From Darksidea phi (Eukaryota > Ascomycota > Dothideomycetes > Pleosporales > Lentitheciaceae), in the NCBI GenBank assembly GCA_030770425.1, contig JASJFT010000004.1:124001-188000 (forward strand): a stretch of DNA of 64,000 bases, in the 5' to 3' direction. Both the position numbers and the translations under genes were made by a program. Below the pieces are notes generated by a model. The model saw only the letters and a list, made by a program, of their open reading frames with translations. It ran no database searches and was not told the DNA's origin. Below are positions 1-10,515 of this stretch, in pieces. Each line of letters opens with the position of its first letter. The first letter of the stretch is position 1.

Positions 1-223
1 CTCGAGAGGATGAGTTTTCTTAACAAACTTTATTCCTATTGAATAGAAGAGTGTTAGATCTAAAGCTAGCTAAGACTGGACGTGGTAAAGGTATTGAGTC
101 TCCGACAAGGCTGACATGGTTGCGGTGAAAACACTGAACGCGAGACGGAATGTTACTAGAAGGCTCAGGCCCGGTCCATCTAGCGCTCACCCTTTGTCCG
201 TTTACTCTCCACATATCGAGCCC

Positions 224-2097
224 TCAACCAAGCCAACCTCTGTTCCGGGCCGTCGGCCTAGCCGTGATTGTCTTAATGATCGTGACCGTTCGCATGGCTT
301 GGCTTCCTCCTTTCGCGGTGACGGTAACCATTTTCAGAGCCGTGATTGTCATTGGTCTGGTAATAGCTGGTGCCGCCGCGGCCTGCGCCGCTTGCACGAC
401 CGTCCTCGTCGTAGTAACCGTGGCCGTCCTTGTAGACCTAGAGGTGACGGTCGTTCGAGGGCCAGTGACTCTTGAAGTAACGGTCGTTCGTGAAGTCACC
501 AATCTAGTGACCGTAGCTGAGATTATTGCGGTGGTTCGCTGGGTAGTGGTTGTCGGCCGCACCAACGTAAAAATCCGCGTGCTTGTCGCCGTCGAGGTCG
601 TAGGAATAGTCCGTGTACTGATTGACGTACTCGTTCGTGAGACTATAACAGTCGCTGGCGCAAGGGTGGTCGTTATAATCGAAGTTGATGTTGTCGTGCT
701 CAGAGACGTAATGGTAATTCTCTGTGTAGCATACTCCGTACTAGTAACGGCTACATCTTCCGTCAGTGTAGCGTATATCGTAGTGGAAGAGATCTCCGTC
801 ACTGCGCCTGAGTGAATTGACGTTGTGGAAATCGAGGTCATTATGCTATTTTATTAGGTCAGCCAGCATGGCTCGATTCTGAAAGGTGAAATGTGATGGT
901 GGCGAGGAGAAAGCGAGAAGTCTGCGTGGATTGACTTCGGATTGTAGAGGGATATTAGGTTCACGAAGCAAGGCAATGAGTCCGGGTAAACCTAACCGTG
1001 GGGCGCATCGGATGGGAGATACTCACCTCGTCTGGACGTTGGTAGTCGTTTGAGTAACCGTGCTGGTCTCAGTTTCTGTGAACCTATCTGGCAGGCTAGA
1101 GGCGGTTTCTGTGACATAGGAGGTAACGGTCGATAGCTTGGTCGAAGTGCTGCAAAAGCCCGTTAGACCCGCATTTCAGAGATATAGTAATGCGGTAGCG
1201 CAATCCACATCGGGAGAGCAGACGCGTAATGTTATATTCAACGGAAAGCGGTGGTTCCCTCCAGGGTACTCACCTAATACTCGTTTGCCGGTCTGTCTGC
1301 GTTGTTGTGATTGTCACGGTAGATATCGCGGCTGTAACTGTCGAAGGTGCCTGCGATTCGTAAGCTTTAGGTCCAGTTTGGGCAACAGAAGCACAATCAG
1401 CATTTCGAGTCGGCGTCTTCGTATACTAGATCCTCGGTTTGTGGTTTCACGAAAAGGTTCATAACTGTAGCGACCGTCAGCGGCTCGAGGGTTTGACGAA
1501 CCCCGTAAAAGCAGTCTGAGTTAGTGTTCCGGTGTCCGCATAAGCACGAGAGTGATGGTTGCGAAGGGGCTACTCTGAGCGTGTGCATTTATACCGGCCC
1601 TTTCTTCGAGATATGCGCTGCACCGGTACAATCAGAAGGATAATCTTAGCGTACCTCTTGAGCTGTCACGGTGGTAACTTCCACATTAGTGAAGGTGCTC
1701 GAATATGTGATAGTAGTGGCCGGAAGCGTAGTTGTGGAAGTTTCCGTTTTTGTAATCTCCGACCCAGTTATTGTTGAGGTTTCACGAAGAGTGAGCGTTT
1801 CCGACAAAGTAAGGGTGACTGCTGGCAGAGTAGTCGTAGATGTCGTGGAGACTGTCGTCGATTGTGTTATTGTTTCTGAGATTATGGTAGGCTGTGTTAT
1901 TGTTGAAAGACTGGTCTCTGTATTTGTTACGGTCTGTGAGATGGTGGTTGACTGTGTCAAGGTAGAAAGAGACGTCTGCGTATTGGTGATGGTCGTAGAA
2001 ACCGTCGTCTCCTGGGTTACGGTTGCGAGGGTTGTCGATATTTGGGTTTGTGTATCGGTAATGATTGATAAAACAGTGGTGGTCACCGTCAATGGCC
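224..2097 (-). CDS. Ser/Thr-rich mucin-like repeat protein, multi-exon
   Basis: Four minus-strand exons join in frame: 2097-1655, 1350-1274, 1149-1027 and 845-224, giving about 420 residues. Donors are GTACGC at 1654, GTGAGT at 1273 and GTGAGT at 1026; acceptors lie at 1351, 1150 and 846. The product is almost wholly Thr/Ser/Val in TVT- and TTS-type repeats, as in heavily O-glycosylated fungal wall or secreted proteins. No catalytic domain is seen. The C-terminus is basic and shows no GPI hydrophobic tail. A GTGAGT donor at 2340 and a GTAAGT donor at 2455, with an ATG at 2501, suggest further 5' exons, but I could not join them cleanly in frame. The introns (about 120-300 bp) are long for this genome, and the 304 bp one may hide another exon. 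The opposite strand is also open for long stretches because of the repetitive codons; the splice sites favour the minus strand. Confidence 0.55.
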
Positions 2098-3713
2098 CTG
2101 CCTGGTTACGCGAGGTCAGTCATCTCTGTCATTCGGAGTCAGCTCGGTATTAGAAAGCGTGCGCCAACTAGTATGGCATTGGAGGTCGTGTGCGTGGTTG
2201 CGGTAGCTCATACTCCATCGTTGGCGAGTGAGTCAAAGCCAGTTCGGGTAATCTCACGCGTGAGCCACGGTGCTAGCTTTGAAAATTTTTACCTAATGGG
2301 GGACGGGAGCGTAGGGAAACAGCTTCCATCGGTCACTCACCTGAAATCGTTGATGTAGTTCCAGGAAGTGTTATCTCCAGAGTGTCGAGGTTCGATTACT
2401 GACGGATTGAAGACGACGACAAGGCTGATATGAAAGGATATTTACGCGAACTTACTGCTGAGGAGGCTATCGAAGATGAGTCGGGTGGTGTCTGAACACA
2501 TTAGCGTATCGCAAAGTGGAACGAAATGTCTGTGTGCTTTGCTAGTTTGCTTGACGAAAACAAAAGAGAACAATATTGCACAAGGAAAACAAAGCCCAAG
2601 GTCCGGATTCATGCGCTGCTACCTATTTCACGTCAGCTAGTCGAAGTAGCCCGAACACGGGGGAAGAAGGATTGATCGCCGTGCACGAGGAAGTTGCACT
2701 GTAGCTTTTGGCATAGGACATGGGTGGACACCCCAGTTGGCGGTACAACATCAGTAAAGCTGATCTAGTTGGGCATTAGTACAAGATAGCGACGTCTCCA
2801 GTATAAGGTAATAGGTACTGACATCCCTCCAGATTAGATTTGCTAACTCTGTACCCAGACTTCAGAACTGGGAGATATCCGAACAAGTAGCAGAAGAAGA
2901 AGATGTTGTCAATGCTCTAGGAAGGGGGAAGAGCGTATTCTTGGCATTGGGATGCGCGGAAAGACGCGTCGACCGGAATGCATTCACGCAAGGCAGGCGT
3001 GCGGTGGGGAGGAATGCGGCGCACATCTACTAGATCATCCCTTGTCCGACTAAGGCATGGGTCCGCGGTTGCGTCGTAATGCTTGCTTGAAGTTCCTAGC
3101 TGTATAGAAGCGCCATCACGTGTCGGCGCGTGTAGAAGATTTGTGGCAGTTCGCGCGACCTCAATCCGAAGGCTGGCGAGACTTGCTTGGAATGTATCGC
3201 GCTGTCTCGACGAGTACAGTATCTCGTGTTTCGAAAATGGGTCGGTGTGAGTGGTATGGGAAATCATCCATTGATGTTACTCATGGCGGTGGCGGAGGTG
3301 CCCGTCGTGATTGCCTTGTCCGCTGGCATCTTGCACCTAGCCATCGTGGGCTTACCACGGGGCACTCTCATCTGTTGCATGCACCACTTTACCGAAGCTA
3401 TCACCTGTCGTCGGCCCTGGAGGATTGTTGACAATTTTCAGTATCGTAATTCGAGGGTGCGAATTGCGTCGGAACCGCGATACATTGGCGCCCCTAGTAT
3501 GAGACAATCAGTTCTGAAAGCCTTCCAGCTCAGTTCTACCGACTTTGTACCCGCCCTTCGGGATCGAAGCCCGCACCTCTCATCGGCGCCGACACAAGGG
3601 AAGTATGGGGGCAAGACTTGCTATTAACTCCTAGGTAGAGGATTCCGACAAGGGCGCCCGCCTACAGTAGGTCTCTCTCCCTAAGAAATTTACTCGCGCA
3701 GTCTCTGGCTCAC

Positions 3714-3754
3714 GCAGTTAGGGGATTACAGGTTCCGGTCCCCGCAGTAACTGC
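3714..3754. repeat. Imperfect hairpin
   Basis: GCAGTTA at 3714-3720 pairs with TAACTGC at 3748-3754, and GGGGA at 3721-3725 pairs with TCCCC at 3739-3743. The second arm has a four-base bulge. No transcript or terminator context is evident. Confidence 0.5.
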
Positions 3755-3774
3755 TTCACAGCCCTGTCCGTTGC

Positions 3775-3808
3775 CACGATATCTTCGTTGACACGATATC
3801 CTCGTTGA
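3775..3808. repeat. Two 17 bp tandem units
   Basis: CACGATATCTTCGTTGA at 3775-3791 is followed directly by the same unit with one T-to-C change at 3792-3808. It lies just downstream of the hairpin at 3714-3754. Confidence 0.7.
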
Positions 3809-4243
3809 CTAGGTGGGAGGGCGAAGGGGAAGCTCTCTGTTTGACAGGTTAGCACCTTCGAAGTGTACCGAGCTGAGCGCGTCAAATGGAATGCGTCTGT
3901 CGGTACGCTCGCTTGCGGAAAATTCCACGCCGTGACAATATGCGAACGACGTGGACGAACGCCGCGACTTCAAATTGAAAAATGAGATGGAAAATGAGAT
4001 GAAAGGCAGAGAAATTGGCGGAACTTTCAGGTCCGGTACAGCATAAAGCTAAAGAAGGAACGGCTCGCCACCCAAAGACCCGGGTACAACGTCGGCAAAA
4101 CCTGTCGAGAGGAGTTCCAATGTCCTTCGTCTTGGACCGAAAACTCTGGGGCTGCGACAGCGGGCCACCCCGCCGGGCACAGAGTCGCAGCGTCGCTAAT
4201 TCGCGGATCACCCGTACAGAAAGCAACTTGAGACTGTGGCAGT

Positions 4244-4663
4244 TTAATCGCCTCCCGAGGTGACCGTGGGCCGACGGCCACGTTGTTCGACAGCTGACTT
4301 CACAGAGGGGGCGTAGCGTGCATGGGCCGCGACATCCGCGCGAGGTTCATTCGGACCCTGACGAAGGTCGCCTGGCCGCTGGTCGATAGCCTTCTCCTGA
4401 ACGAACTCGGCCAGCCCGCTCAACTTCAGCTTGTGGCATTGGACGTCTTGTGAATGATCAAGCACATATTCGACAGCAAGCGTCAACGCAGCCTTATCTA
4501 GGTCCTGTGGAAAATTCTCTCGACGTACTCCAATGGCGAGATCCTGGACGTAATAATTGACTAGTTCGTCACCTCTCACTCGTGTTGATGTCCAACTACC
4601 GCAGGAGAGGTTGGCATAGGGACTACGTTCACCCGGTGGCGGGCGGTTTCTTTGAAGTTGCAC
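4244..4663 (-). CDS. Hypothetical, copy 1 of a three-member domain family
   Basis: The 139-codon frame carries NYYVQDLAIGVRREN followed by DKAALTLAVEYVLDHSQD. The same signature occurs at 6162-6545 and in the last exon of the gene at 43913-45726. Upstream of it is a Trp-Thr pair corresponding to the NWTP motif of the other two copies. The listed Met is inside a longer open frame, so the 5' boundary or an upstream exon is unresolved. The tail after residue 95 is Arg/Gly-rich and does not match the other copies, suggesting a truncated or diverged C-terminus. I do not recognise the family and assign no function. It is on the same strand as 4827-5999 and might share a transcript with it. Confidence 0.4.
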   Translation of the reverse strand: MQLQRNRPPPGERSPYANLSCGSWTSTRVRGDELVNYYVQDLAIGVRRENFPQDLDKAALTLAVEYVLDHSQDVQCHKLKLSGLAEFVQEKAIDQRPGDLRQGPNEPRADVAAHARYAPSVKSAVEQRGRRPTVTSGGD

Positions 4664-4826
4664 CCATTTGCTCAGCCTCCTCTTCCTTGACTTTGGTTTG
4701 CGACATCTTCTTGTCTATTCGGCTGCGCATATTTTGGTCTTGATGGGACCATCCCCTGACTCTATACTGGGGGTAGTTAACAACGCGCCTTTCCCCCCGA
4801 AGATGTTGATATTCTTACAATCACGT

Positions 4827-5999
4827 TCACCATGTCGGTCGCAGACCATCCGCTCTGGTAGAAGTGCATGATGTAGTCTTTCCATTGGTGATTTGGGAAG
4901 AACTATAGTATTCGTCAGCGACACCACACGGGTACCGATCAACGAAGGAAGGGCAACCTACTGTTAACAACACTATACACGTTATGGCGACTCCTCCCAT
5001 GAATCTCAGATCAGCCTTCTGAGATGGCACGAAGTTGTATATGAGGTGCTTCGGCCGTTCTTCGATATCCTGCGGAAGGTCGACGTTGTTCTCCCTGAGG
5101 ATACGGATCATTCCTGGGGATGGTCGATAGCGGCCATATGGAGTCTTCTTGCTCGACCCTATCATTACGTCTGACTTTCCTGGCTTCAAGGTCTCGCCTG
5201 ATTTCAGCAATGCGGCCTGCGAGATGCCTGCCGCGTCAGCATCTGATTCGTCCTGCTCGTTTTGCTCCTGGATCATCGCCGCGATTGCCTCTTTTGCATC
5301 GTCCGGTACGCTATTGTACATCGTCTCGAGATGCACAGCCGGGATAAGAGTGAGATCATCGGCCACCGACTTCCAGTAAACCATTTGGATTTCCTCCGAC
5401 CCTGCCTCGAGAGCGGCGCGGTTCAGGTCGAGGTACCACCTCCAGGTCGCGCTGAGGTGCTGTCCGCTTTCATTCTCGTACGTCTTCGAGGGGTGATTCG
5501 GAGGTCCATTGAAGAGCAGGAGTATGATCGGGTCGGAGTCGGTCGTCTCGAGTGCAGGGGCTGTGGTGGATAGCCGGGCGTTGGCGGCACTTCCCACCTC
5601 CGCCGCTCCCCGTGAAGAGAAAGGTATTGAGGCATAAGCTGCCTCCTCCACACCCTCCTCTGAGCTACCGGCGGGCGCGCGATCTATCGCAGCAAAATCT
5701 TGGAAGCGTGCCATCTCTCGTCCGTAAGCCGCAAGCAGATTCTCTGCAGCCGCTGGATCGCGGTCGCTGCTAGTAAGCTGTTCATTTTCGTTCTGATTCT
5801 CGGTTATATCATAGAAGTGATGCTTTACCGGGGGCAATTGGTAAACCGGTCTTGGAAGAGGGGCGGACTTGCGGTGGTTTGGGGACGACGAGCGGCAGCT
5901 CTCTTGTGCACAGACCATTCGACTCTCTTCGTCGATCGAAGACGAAACAGGATATAAGGAGCTACGAGTCACCGTACAGTTCTTTGACCAAGCAGGCAA
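4827..5999 (-). CDS. Hypothetical protein with one membrane segment
   Basis: A 390-codon frame with mixed composition and few low-complexity stretches. Residues 1-150 are polar and rich in Ser, Ala and Glu. A middle region contains WRWYLDLNRAALEAGSEEIQ and an acidic EQNEQDESDAD patch. A hydrophobic segment (VAITCIVLLTVG) near residue 345 could be a single transmembrane helix. A GTAGGT donor sits directly after that segment, so the real protein may splice there and the last ~40 residues may be intron read-through. No homologous family was recognised. It lies between two copies of the domain family at 4244-4663 and 6162-6545, all on the minus strand. Confidence 0.45.
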   Translation of the reverse strand: MPAWSKNCTVTRSSLYPVSSSIDEESRMVCAQESCRSSSPNHRKSAPLPRPVYQLPPVKHHFYDITENQNENEQLTSSDRDPAAAENLLAAYGREMARFQDFAAIDRAPAGSSEEGVEEAAYASIPFSSRGAAEVGSAANARLSTTAPALETTDSDPIILLLFNGPPNHPSKTYENESGQHLSATWRWYLDLNRAALEAGSEEIQMVYWKSVADDLTLIPAVHLETMYNSVPDDAKEAIAAMIQEQNEQDESDADAAGISQAALLKSGETLKPGKSDVMIGSSKKTPYGRYRPSPGMIRILRENNVDLPQDIEERPKHLIYNFVPSQKADLRFMGGVAITCIVLLTVGCPSFVDRYPCGVADEYYSSSQITNGKTTSCTSTRADGLRPTW

Positions 6000-6161
6000 G
6001 ATGCCACTCTATATAAGAGCTGAAGCTCGCACACCAGAGCAGCGAAAGATGTTTGCACCCGTGTTGTGATTCTACTCTATGACGTTCTATCTTCTGCTAG
6101 CCTTAACCTTGTTCGCGAACTCGGTGGTTCGAGAGGGCATTTATTTCATTTCTCTCTCGAA

Positions 6162-6545
6162 TTACTCGAGACCTCGTCGGTGACGCTCCCAAGCTGCAAT
6201 ATCCGCATCGCATTGTACTCTGGGGATATTGTGGGTGAAACCCTTTACATGTATCAATCCCATTATACTATTCAATCCGATAGAGACCCAATCTTGCGGA
6301 TGATCCAACACGTGCTCGATTGCCCACGTCAAAGCGCCTTTATCCTCTCCTGTCGGAAATTGCTCCCGTGGAACACCAGCGGCCAAATCTGCGACATAGT
6401 AATCAACCGATCTTCTGTTCCATCCCCTAATCTCCGGTGGTGTCCAGTTTGCGCAAGCAGAATCAGTGACTTGCACGCCCGCCGACCTCAAATACTTCAA
6501 GTTCACTAGAGTGGAAGTCGCGCAGCTGATCTGTAAGCTCAGCAT
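6162..6545 (-). CDS. Hypothetical, copy 2 of a three-member domain family
   Basis: The 127-codon frame contains ANWTPPEIRGW, then VDYYVADLAAGVPREQFPTG and DKGALTWAIEHVLDHPQDW. These match the 45 kb gene (NWTPSPEM, IDYPVIELARGVPLDRLPTG) and the 4.2 kb copy. The C-terminal part differs from the other copies and ends early, so this looks partial. The start Met is the first in frame and may not be the true start, because the 45 kb relative has two upstream exons. A Tc1/mariner fragment lies just outside its 5' end, which may have cut off the upstream part. Function unknown. Confidence 0.4.
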   Translation of the reverse strand: MLSLQISCATSTLVNLKYLRSAGVQVTDSACANWTPPEIRGWNRRSVDYYVADLAAGVPREQFPTGEDKGALTWAIEHVLDHPQDWVSIGLNSIMGLIHVKGFTHNIPRVQCDADIAAWERHRRGLE

Positions 6546-6566
6546 ACGGATACAGTCATGTTTAAA

Positions 6567-6838
6567 ACGCGACGCGTATCAACACCTACACCAAAGCCAT
6601 CTACAACATGCCCCCACAACGCTCCTTCGGTACAGAAATTAGTGGAAATCGTAGCCTACATAGCGAGCTATCGATTGATGCGCGCAATAGTATTATCTCG
6701 AAATCTAAGGCTGGCGCAGCTACGAGAGAGCTCGTAGCTGAGTTCGGCGTTATATTATAAACTATTCGCAACACCCTTTATAGATATAGTAAAATAGGTA
6801 GTAATACCTTATACCCTTACTCTAGCAGGCCTTCTATA
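6567..6838 (+). mobile_element. Tc1/mariner 5' fragment, RIP-mutated
   Basis: This stretch is closely similar to the 5' part of the complete element at 37226-38527. It begins at the shared AAACGCGACGCGTATCAACA, includes the transposase N-terminus (MPPQRSFGTEIS) and breaks off after the AGCAGGCCTTCTATACTTAC stretch. Relative to the other copy it has extra T/A substitutions (for example TTATATTATAAA in place of TCACATTACACA), consistent with RIP. The 5' terminal repeat and everything after the N-terminal DNA-binding part are missing. Confidence 0.85.
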
Positions 6839-7629
6839 CTTACTATCCCCAGCCAGCCAGCCAGCCTCCTCAGTCTGGAGTCCGGTGTTGTCGGCGCGTT
6901 TGACTATCTGCATGTATCATAAGTTGGGGCTGTCATTGTCGTGTAGTTGCCGCCTGTTGCGTGAGATATCGAAACATTGAAACACAATGGGGTGATAGAA
7001 TCAAGAAAAACACAGCCAACCCAGGAGCCAACGTGACGTCACGCCGGGTAGTGGCCCAAGCTCCTGGGGGAGGGGACGGCAGTCCCTTAAATAAGTTGAG
7101 GTTGTTAACTTGGCCCCGGAGGGTTATCCCTCTGGGCTTAGCTTGGGCCTTCTATTTGAGTTCATGCGGTAGTCTGCGTATATCACCATCCTGTAGAAGT
7201 TCGTACGCGTGGGGCTACTAGTAATCTACTTATATCTGTCTCTTATTCTTAGCTAGCTTTCTTACTATATCTATCTTTTATTCTTAGCTAGCTTTCTTAT
7301 ATTAATATCTACTAACTATATATCTTTATTAATAATTATTTATCTAGTCCTTTAGAAGAATCTTTAATAAAAGTGTGAGGGCGCTAGCTCTACACCACTA
7401 GGCCGACCAACGAACCGGCAAAAGGATACGTACTTAGTATCGGTAACGATACTAAGGGTAGTGTAGAATAATAGATATACTAATACGAAGGTATTGTAGG
7501 GTAGGCTCGCTTAGCCCACCAGGCTAAGCGAGGCGCACAACCAATATCGGCGTGACATTAACCCAGAATATCAAAACTATAAAGCTACTATATTCGATAC
7601 ACTTATATAATAATATCCTACCCATACAC
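6839..7629. other. AT-rich RIP-like intergenic tract
   Basis: Begins with a CCAGCCAGCCAG simple repeat. From about 7220 it is AT-rich, with two diverged copies of a ~35 bp unit containing TTATTCTTAGCTAGCTTTCTTA near 7237 and 7272. A tRNA A-box-like stretch occurs on the minus strand near 7381-7415. No gene is supported. Confidence 0.5.
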
Positions 7630-9672
7630 TCACCTAAGGTTGCTATTGAGGTCTTCCCTTGGTTCAAATACGCAGAGGACCTGTCCCGGTTGTGCCGTAA
7701 CCTGATCCTTCATATCACGCCACATGACATCCGGATTATATTCCGGTGCGAATCGAACGTTGTAGTGCTTAAGCAGTGTAGCAACTACGAGTCGCAACTC
7801 GGCGTAGGCGAGCACTTTGCCAACACATTGACGATTACCTTCACATACCATTAGCAATGTATTTCAGGATGAAACAATGGGCTAGAAGAATCGAAATTGT
7901 ACCGAAAGAGAATGGACCAAATGCATCTTTATCCTTTACTAGCTCGAGGCGCGAATACCATCTCTCAGGTATAAAATCGTTGGGCAACCCAAAAGCGGAT
8001 TCCACTAGAATTGATTGGCTTGTACACAGGTCGGAAATGGCTATGGGGTGACTTACTGCGCATGATGACATATTTCGGGGCGGTGACTTTCGTGAAAGGC
8101 GGAATGAATGTTCCATCCACCCAAAGCCCTTCTGGTCCAGTGATTCTTCCGCCACCAGTCATTGCGGGCGGTACGAGCCGCAGCACTTCTTTGACAATAT
8201 CGTTGAGATGAGGAAGGCTTGCGAGAGCGTTGGCATCGCTGATGTCGACCCCTTGGATTTCGTCTTGAATCTTAACTGCGTGCTCGGGGTATTTCGCGAG
8301 ATACCACCAAATGGCAATGAGGGATGCACGAGTGGTGTCGCTTTTCGTTCACATCGTGTTAGCTCAATTCATCGCAACAAATTACGAATGGTATCAATGA
8401 AAATAAACTCACCTTCCAGCCACTACCGCAGAGACGGCTGTGCCGCTTAGAAGAAGGCGCCGCTGCTGGGGGCTTTTAACGTCCCTGAGCTTGTGATGTT
8501 CGTCGATGAACCACTGAGCCATATCCGGCTTTTCCTTATTCATCCCTCTCTGTGAACATTAAGCAAAGCGCCTAAGTAGTCTCAATAGCGACCAAAGACT
8601 TACCTCCATCCTCTCATCCATTCTCTCTTCACAAAATTTCACCATCTGCATCCAATCTTTCACCCTTCCATAAAACGGTATGAACGAGAATGCCATTCTG
8701 GCGATCCAAATCGCATCTGCGATTGGTCCCAGCATCGCTAGCGCACGATCTCTGTGCAAGATTGCGGGGTGCATGATGCGCGAATTCATGAGGTTGAAGT
8801 CCTCGCCGAACACAACCTCGCCCATGGCGTCGAAGGAAAACCATGACATCACCTCGTCGACATCAACTACTTTACCATTGTAGCTCCCGATGCACCGTGA
8901 AAGTGCCATGGCCTGGTCAGCGAGACGGGGTCGAAGACCATCCATTGCTTCGAGGGATCTTCAGTAAAGTTCCAGTGAGTGAAGGGAGATGAGAGCGAGT
9001 CTACCTTTAGAAGACAAAGACTGTGTCCACACCTTTCGCCTGTGCTTGTGATTCAACTCATCGCGTGTGAATATCGCCGAGGAACGTGGCTGAAGCACAT
9101 CGTACCAGATGTCTTTTGTGTTGTGATTCATCCAGCCATCGAGGAGTTGTATCGCCCGTGGGTGGAAGATGCTTATTTCGTTTGGTCCTATTCATCTGCT
9201 TATCAGAACCCGCAGTGTACGGCTTGAATACTAGATGTGAAAAATACCAACCTGTTCGCACAAACTGTCCATATCGTTCATATAGCTTCTGCATGAAAAT
9301 CCAATTCGTGCTGTCCCGAATATTCCATATATGCCAGAATTTCGTCACAGCTGCCATCTGGGGTCCTGGGAAGCGGCGCGTTTGGTGGAAGAACAGTCGA
9401 TACACTGTTATGCTTGTGAAAAGCGATGTGAAGTAGGACGCTGTCATGACAACTGTAAAATCAAAAGCATTGCCGAAGTCTCCAATGATACCATCGAGGA
9501 AGAAAAGAGATAAAGTCCCAGCAATTAGGTGGGCGAGAAGAATGTTTGGGGTACTCATGTGCCATTCTCCGTGCTTAAAGAACCCATTATGAGCTACAAG
9601 GCCAGCGATTACCCCAAGGCTGATGACAAAAGTGGAATGCATCCTGAAGGGAGGTTGTGCTTGGGAAGACAA
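7630..9672 (-). CDS. Cytochrome P450 monooxygenase, seven exons
   Basis: Exons 9672-9252, 9187-9005, 8947-8604, 8549-8413, 8340-8057, 8004-7903 and 7838-7630 join in phase to 559 residues. The N-terminus has several hydrophobic helices (ER anchor) before the proline hinge RRFPGPQ. The I-helix AGSDTTRAS is restored across intron 4. Further markers are KEVLRLVPP (ExxR), FIPERW and the heme loop FSFGGNRQCVGK with the Cys ligand. The heme loop is one residue longer than the usual FxxGxRxCxG if the last intron is placed correctly. The multi-helix N-terminus resembles fungal P450s of the tryprostatin-6-hydroxylase type, but the substrate cannot be read from sequence. It is divergent from the FAD oxidase gene at 10516 across the first assembly gap, and probably oxidises the product of this cluster. 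Confidence 0.92.
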
Positions 9673-9839
9673 ATAATCGTCAAGTGGTGGAGTTGTTCAT
9701 AAGTACGCCCCAAGAGGACGAACGAGAGCGGAGTTTCTCCCCGTATCGCCGATGCCCACCTCAATGAAGGCGTACAATACCGAGTCGAAGATAGCCGACC
9801 GAATAATCTCACATGCAAACATTAACAAGTATGATCCCG

Positions 9840-10270
9840 TTGAGTGCTTACGTGCCTAGGGTAGGGTACAGCTCCTCCCCCTCCCCCCTGCACAGACTGC
9901 TAGCGTCTTTAGCGTGCAAGGATTATTTCTCTTGTAAAAGACCCCCCTCGAGGGCGTAGGGCGTGCAGTGGCTTCAGGCTAGCAGTCCGCACGGGGGGGG
10001 GGGGGGGGGGGGGGAGGGGTTACCCCCCGTTTTCCCCCCCCCCCCGGGGTTATATAGACAAACCGGGGAAAACCCGGGGGCAAATATATAGCCGTTGGGT
10101 GACACNNNNNNNNNNCGCCCCGGGCGGGTCGCGTGCGCCAAACAAAAACCGGGGGCCCCCCCACACCCCCCACGGCCCCCGGGGGGGGCCCCCCGGGGGG
10201 GGGGGGGGGGGGGGCGCCGCCCGCCCCCCCCCCCCGGGGGGGGGGGGGGGGGGAACTGTAGTGCTTACAC
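9840..10270. other. Assembly gap with G/C homopolymer flanks
   Basis: Ten Ns at 10106-10115 are surrounded by runs of G and C up to about 25 long. This is unlike any neighbouring sequence. The frames read here are poly-Gly/Pro artefacts. The shared promoter region of the P450 and the first FAD oxidase is therefore unreliable. Confidence 0.85.
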
Positions 10271-10515
10271 CGACTTTTCCCCTCGCAACCGGGGTAATAA
10301 GTACTAACCAGGATCAACACGGCGGAACTAAGATAGCCGTTAGCTTCAACGGTTCATAATTTAATATTGAAAGTGACTGTTGTGCTACGGTAAGCTGACG
10401 CATAGAGTTCCGGAAAACCAGCTTGTACCCTAGCGTTATTACACTAGAGCTGCAACCTATATATTTAGGCCTAGATTCAGGTTGGTTCATTCGAGGCTGG
10501 TAATCATACCATGTC

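Larger units (their letters stand above)
2502..4243. other. Intergenic, no supported gene
   Basis: Only short open frames without recognisable domains are present, the longest about 146 codons at 3187-3627 on the plus strand. No family was recognised. It contains a 12 bp-stem hairpin and a small tandem repeat, listed separately. Confidence 0.4.

Noticed and set aside
150..815. Long plus-strand frame rich in Val/Thr
   Set aside because: It is antisense to the Ser/Thr-rich exon; the splice donors and acceptors that restore frame are all on the minus strand.
3540..3575. T-arm-like sequence GGGATCGAAGCCCGC (minus strand)
   Set aside because: No matching acceptor, D-arm or anticodon stem can be folded around it.
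9979..10359. Gly/Pro-rich open frames around the first gap
   Set aside because: They are produced by homopolymer runs and contain the Ns.
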